Of a stretch of DNA of 28,832 nucleotides, positions 24,958 through 28,832 are shown in pieces (position 1 is the first letter of the stretch; every line of letters starts with the position of its first letter). Below the pieces are notes generated by a model, which had not been told where the DNA came from, did not search any database, and worked only from the letters and a program-made list of their open reading frames with translations. Origin of the DNA: Bacteroidota bacterium. GTDB taxonomy: Bacteria > Bacteroidota > Bacteroidia > Bacteroidales > Bacteroidaceae. The stretch covers positions 1 through 28,832 of the forward strand of contig JAEXAJ010000059.1 of NCBI GenBank assembly GCA_023458215.1. Reading direction: 5' to 3'. The translations under genes and the position numbers were made by a program.

Positions 24958-27591
24958 ATGAAACACTTTTTATCGCTCTATCTAGGCATCTTATTAGTAA
25001 TAGCCACGCCTGTTTCCGTATATAGCTCAAGCAAAACGGTGACAATTGAAAGCTTGCTACAAGAAATGGTAGACCGTAACAGTCTGCCACAATATCCCAA
25101 TCCCTACTACACTTGCAAGCAGTTCAGCAGCTATGATCGTGCTACCACAGCCCCCGGTCATAAAAGCTGGTTTGCCAACTGGGACCGTTCCATGTTCATA
25201 CGTACCGACAGCCTTCATGGAAGGAAAGAGTATGTTATGATGGATACAGAAGGTCCGGGAGCCATCGTCCGCTTCTGGATGACATTTTCAGGACCGGATT
25301 CAGGCAAAGGTATTCTGCGCGTCTATTTTGATAACAATCCTAAACCCGCCATTGAAGGAAGCGCTTTCGATGTAATAAGTGGTGGACTATTAGCGGGTAC
25401 TCCGCTTTCCACTTCTGTTTCCGACTTAACTAACTACGGTATGCGGGGACACAATCTTTATCTGCCACTACCCTACGGCAAACATTGCAAAGTGACTTAC
25501 GAAAGTAAAAACATTAAAGATCCCGGAGCTAAAACCGGAGGAGAGGCAGTTTATTATAATATCAACTACCGCACGTATGAAACCGGAACCCCGGTAACCA
25601 CTTTCTCTGTTAAAGAGTTAAGTAAAAACCAAGCATTATTGGCAAAAGTGCAAAAGCAGTTGGAACAGCGTACAGTAGTAATGCCCGAAAAGACACAAGT
25701 AACCCATCTGACAGGTGAAATACAGCCCGGACGATCTATCTCGGAAAAGTTAGAAGCGACAGATGCCGCCATCCGGAAATTAATGTTCCGTGTTCTTGCC
25801 ACTAATCAGGAACAAGCATTAAGAAGTACCATTCTAACCATCAGTTTCGATGGAAATCGAACGATAGAGTGTCCTATAGGAGACTTCTTCGGCACAGGTT
25901 ATCAGATACGTCCTTCGAGCACCTGGTACACGCACGTAGATGCCGAAGGTATGATGTCGTGCTTTTGGATAATGCCTTATAAAAAGGCTTGCACCGTATC
26001 CATTGAGAACCGCGGCAACCAGCCCGTCACTATCAAAACAGGAGAAATTGTCACTGCTCCCTACGCCTTGGATTCCAACACCCTATACTTCGGATCTTCC
26101 TGGAAACAATTCACGCATCTGACTACCGGCGAGTTCAAGAGTAACGAAGGAGACGGAGATCCATTCGACATAAACTATGTCACCCTCAAAGGCAAAGGTC
26201 TCTATGTGGGAGACGGACTGACTCTGTTCAATACCGTTGACGCTTGGTGGGGAGAAGGTGACGAGAAAGTATTTGTAGATGGAGAAGACTTTCCTTCCCA
26301 CATAGGTACCGGCACCGAAGATTACTATGGATATGCCTGGTGTCGCCCCGAACGCTTCTCAAACCATCCTTTCATAGCTCAACCCGATGGTAGTGGGAAT
26401 TTTCATCCCGGATATACAGTAAACCTCCGCTTCCGCAGCTTGGATGCCATACCATTCAATAGTTCTTTGAAATTTGATATGGAAATGTGGCACTGGGTAA
26501 AGGCTACTATCAACTTTGCACCCGTCACTTACTGGTATATCAGCCCGGAAAGCGCTCCACAAACTACTTCCGATTTGAAAGATGCCGAAGAACCGGTAGC
26601 TCTCAGCTTAAAGGATTTGGAGATTCCCGACCAATGGTTTAAAGGGAATACCCATGCTCACAGCAACTATTCGGATGGAGATTCTCCTGCTACAGAAGTT
26701 ATCCAATGGTACAAAGAACATGACTATAACTTCTTATTCGTAACAGACCATAACTATGCATTATTGCCGGATTCTATCTATCCTCAACGGGAAGCTGCAT
26801 TCCTTCTCATTCCCGGTAACGAAATAAGTGATGTCAGGGCCATTCATTGCAGTGCATTGAATGTACGCAATGCTTTCGAAGTCAATCCTGCGCTTCAAAG
26901 CACCGCCGATATACTAAACTGGCACACCGCCCAGATACAAAAGAATGGTGGCGTTGCGGTATTGAATCATCCTAATTTTCTTGCGGGTGTACAAGTGCAG
27001 GACGTACTGCCAGTTAAAAATCTGAAGCATCTTGAGATCTTTAACGGACATCCATTAGTCTATAATGACGGTAACGAGAAGCACTCTCCTGTTGAAGTAA
27101 AATGGGATTCCATACTTGTCCATCATCAATTACTCTACGGATTAGCATCGGACGATACGCACAACCTCAAAAAATGGGCAGCCGACAAAGCCAATCCGGG
27201 CAGAGGTTGGATCATGGTCAGGACCCAAAAGCTCACGACTGAGAATGTGATGCAAGCCATCCGAAGTGGCAATTTCTATGCTTCCTCTGGAGTCTATTTG
27301 TCCGAATATGACTACGATAAGGACACTAAAACCTTATCTGTAAAGATAGACCTCGCTAAAACACGCAAAGAAATGCAAGCTGACAAAAAGGATACTTTCT
27401 TTAAATTTAAAATCCAATTCATTGGATACAACGGAAAGGTATTATATGAATCGGAAGGAACACAAGCTCGATATAAAGGAAACGATGGCGATAAGTATAT
27501 GAGAGTAAAAGTAACTTGTTCTACTCCCGAAAGAACCGGTTACGCTTGGGGACAACCTATAGAACTTGAAAGGAACTTCTTCAATCAATAA
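24958..27591 (+). CDS. Secreted GH172 (DUF2961) glycosidase fused to a PHP metallohydrolase
   Basis: This 877-residue protein has a signal peptide (MKHFLSLYLGILLVIATPVSVYS). Residues about 40-530 are a DUF2961/GH172 domain: HKSWFANWDRSMFIR, DTEGPGAIVRFWMTF, and a double jelly-roll core with Glu433 (AWWGEGD) and Glu454 (IGTGTEDYYG). These two lie 21 residues apart, as do the nucleophile and acid/base reported for the founding GH172 enzyme. Residues about 555-790 form a PHP domain of CehA/McbA type with a full metal-ligand set: His566/His568 (NTHAHSNYSDGD), Asp573, Asp597/His598 (TDHN), Glu622, His630, His671 and Asp733/His735 (SDDTH). A short beta-rich tail follows. Known GH172 members act on fructofuranose or D-arabinofuranose linkages; PHP domains hydrolyse phosphoesters or related bonds. 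The combined substrate is unknown. It diverges from the sensor gene and leads a second unit of the locus. Confidence 0.88.
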   Translation: MKHFLSLYLGILLVIATPVSVYSSSKTVTIESLLQEMVDRNSLPQYPNPYYTCKQFSSYDRATTAPGHKSWFANWDRSMFIRTDSLHGRKEYVMMDTEGPGAIVRFWMTFSGPDSGKGILRVYFDNNPKPAIEGSAFDVISGGLLAGTPLSTSVSDLTNYGMRGHNLYLPLPYGKHCKVTYESKNIKDPGAKTGGEAVYYNINYRTYETGTPVTTFSVKELSKNQALLAKVQKQLEQRTVVMPEKTQVTHLTGEIQPGRSISEKLEATDAAIRKLMFRVLATNQEQALRSTILTISFDGNRTIECPIGDFFGTGYQIRPSSTWYTHVDAEGMMSCFWIMPYKKACTVSIENRGNQPVTIKTGEIVTAPYALDSNTLYFGSSWKQFTHLTTGEFKSNEGDGDPFDINYVTLKGKGLYVGDGLTLFNTVDAWWGEGDEKVFVDGEDFPSHIGTGTEDYYGYAWCRPERFSNHPFIAQPDGSGNFHPGYTVNLRFRSLDAIPFNSSLKFDMEMWHWVKATINFAPVTYWYISPESAPQTTSDLKDAEEPVALSLKDLEIPDQWFKGNTHAHSNYSDGDSPATEVIQWYKEHDYNFLFVTDHNYALLPDSIYPQREAAFLLIPGNEISDVRAIHCSALNVRNAFEVNPALQSTADILNWHTAQIQKNGGVAVLNHPNFLAGVQVQDVLPVKNLKHLEIFNGHPLVYNDGNEKHSPVEVKWDSILVHHQLLYGLASDDTHNLKKWAADKANPGRGWIMVRTQKLTTENVMQAIRSGNFYASSGVYLSEYDYDKDTKTLSVKIDLAKTRKEMQADKKDTFFKFKIQFIGYNGKVLYESEGTQARYKGNDGDKYMRVKVTCSTPERTGYAWGQPIELERNFFNQ

Positions 27592-27595
27592 GAAC

Positions 27596-28832
27596 ATGAA
27601 AAACAAGAAATACATATTACTCATTGCACTGCTAATGATAGGATACCAGCTTTGTTTCTCCCAAAAGCTAACACGGATAGACATCCATACATCAGATAAA
27701 GAAGGTATAAAGATAGAGCACTTCAACGGTTTTCAACAGCCGGGTTATCCATTGCCATTACTTTCTTTCCGAATGGATCAAAAAGTATTGAATACGCTCA
27801 GTGGTAAAAAGGTATCAGAAAATGAAATCTCTATTGAAAACAAGATAGGTATTAGTTTCAGCAATCCCTCCCTATTACAAGAGGGAGGATTTGCTTTAAA
27901 TGTCACTTTCCGCAATATCTCTAAAGATACGCTGAAGATTGGGAGTGTCGTACCTTTCGGAGAATCGGGCAAGCACGTCTATCTGACGGCTGGTGAGAAA
28001 GGACAACCCTTGTCCAGAAGTTATCTCTATCGTCCCGGTTATGCTCCGGTAAACGTTACATTGCCCGATAACCTTTGGGAACTGGGAATGGGAATCATTG
28101 ATATAGACAATGGCAGCAGCATAGTTGCCATAGCCCGCAGAGACAGAACAAACTCCAGCAATTTCCGGGCCGGACGCTTTGAAACCACTCTCTATCCGGG
28201 AGGAATACTCTCTTATAATCTCTATATGGATTCCTACATAGGACGTTGGCAAGAGGGACTAAGATTAATGTTCAATGACCGAAAACTCTACGATTTGCCG
28301 GCAGGTAAGGAATTCGACAACACCCTCTATGAACGTGAAGACTTGAAATGGGTGCGCCACATGTATGTAGGTCACTTCACACAATATTGGAATAACTATG
28401 TATATGACACCGTAAAAGAAAAATATACTTTAGATGACTTTGATTCCCTCACCCGAAAATACTTCGGTGGAAACGATCATTATATGGTGTGGTGCGGATG
28501 GCCGGTCATCGGACTCGATCAGCGAAATCAATTTGATCTGACTCGTGCTCTGCCCGGTGGGATAGCCAGGCAAAAGGAGATGACAGACAGATACAAGAAA
28601 ATGGGAACCAGAGTTTTCACTCACTTCAATCCTTGGGATTTACCTGCTGCTAAAGAAGCCCTCTTGGGAAGTACAAACTATGAGAATTCACCTGAAACCG
28701 TTTCTAAAATATGCTCGGAAGCCGGATATTCGGGACTGATGTTCGATACTCGTAGTGAGGCAGGCAAATGGTTTCAAGATATGCTGGATAAGCACAACAC
28801 CGGAGTTACCATATTTCCTGAAGGTATGGCTA
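27596..28832 (+). CDS. Secreted TIM-barrel-like probable glycosidase, cut by window edge
   Basis: ATG at 27596, 4 nt after the GH172-PHP stop, opens a frame that runs off the right edge after 412 codons. The signal peptide ends about LCFSQ (residue 23). Residues about 25-240 form a beta-sandwich-like region (LNVTFRNISKDTLKIGSVVPFG; GRFETTLYPGGILSYNLYMD). After about 285 the pattern becomes alternating strands and helices: HYMVWCGWP (295-303), GTRVFTHFNPWD (337-348), GYSGLMFDTR (377-386), GVTIFPEGM (403-411). This looks like the first half of a (beta/alpha)8 glycosidase barrel. It may belong to an unclassified domain-of-unknown-function group, and I cannot assign a GH family. The tight spacing says it is co-transcribed with GH172-PHP. 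Confidence 0.75.
   Translation, partial: MKNKKYILLIALLMIGYQLCFSQKLTRIDIHTSDKEGIKIEHFNGFQQPGYPLPLLSFRMDQKVLNTLSGKKVSENEISIENKIGISFSNPSLLQEGGFALNVTFRNISKDTLKIGSVVPFGESGKHVYLTAGEKGQPLSRSYLYRPGYAPVNVTLPDNLWELGMGIIDIDNGSSIVAIARRDRTNSSNFRAGRFETTLYPGGILSYNLYMDSYIGRWQEGLRLMFNDRKLYDLPAGKEFDNTLYEREDLKWVRHMYVGHFTQYWNNYVYDTVKEKYTLDDFDSLTRKYFGGNDHYMVWCGWPVIGLDQRNQFDLTRALPGGIARQKEMTDRYKKMGTRVFTHFNPWDLPAAKEALLGSTNYENSPETVSKICSEAGYSGLMFDTRSEAGKWFQDMLDKHNTGVTIFPEGMA

Overview
The window looks like a chromosomal polysaccharide utilization locus (PUL) from a Bacteroides-type Bacteroidota. Evidence: two adjacent SusC/SusD pairs, a hybrid two-component sensor, an AraC regulator, lipoproteins with Bacteroidota lipoboxes, glycoside hydrolases of families common in this phylum, TAnnTTTG -7 boxes in front of most units, and no obvious Shine-Dalgarno sequences. 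No rRNA, tRNA, transposase, integrase or CRISPR array was seen.

Layout, in the direction of transcription (right to left, minus strand): a 1332-residue hybrid sensor/regulator (24778-20780); a 481-bp gene-free region holding a striking array of 22-bp-spaced ACTG/ACTGTA cores; SusC2 (20298-17212) and SusD2 (17190-15673), closed by a strong hairpin terminator; a cupin/AraC regulator with its own promoter (15469-14585); an AraA-like sugar isomerase, GH92 and GH78-like enzymes packed as one unit (14501-8199) that ends in a 16-bp perfect palindrome; a GH97 lipoprotein (8076-6124); SusC1, SusD1 and a small lipoprotein (5942-924); a nested palindrome (818-894); and a secreted protein of unknown function cut by the left edge (782-1). 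On the plus strand, diverging from the sensor, are a GH172 (DUF2961) and PHP metallohydrolase fusion (24958-27591) and a secreted TIM-barrel-like protein cut by the right edge (27596-28832).

How the genes probably work together (inference): the two SusCD pairs bind and import oligosaccharides. Periplasmic or surface GH92 (alpha-mannosidase), GH78-like (alpha-L-rhamnosidase-like), GH97 (alpha-galactosidase-like subgroup) and GH172-PHP trim a mixed heteroglycan. The cytosolic isomerase handles a released aldose. The hybrid sensor and the AraC protein control different units. The exact glycan cannot be read from sequence.

The features most worth a second look are the 22-bp-phased repeat array, the GH172-PHP fusion, the isomerase of unknown sugar inside a glycosidase operon, and a sharp base-composition change that sets SusC1/SusD1/lipoprotein apart from the SusC2-to-GH78 block. 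Start codons were chosen from lipoboxes, signal peptides and promoter positions. Several longer open frames begin at TTG or upstream of the promoter and were shortened.
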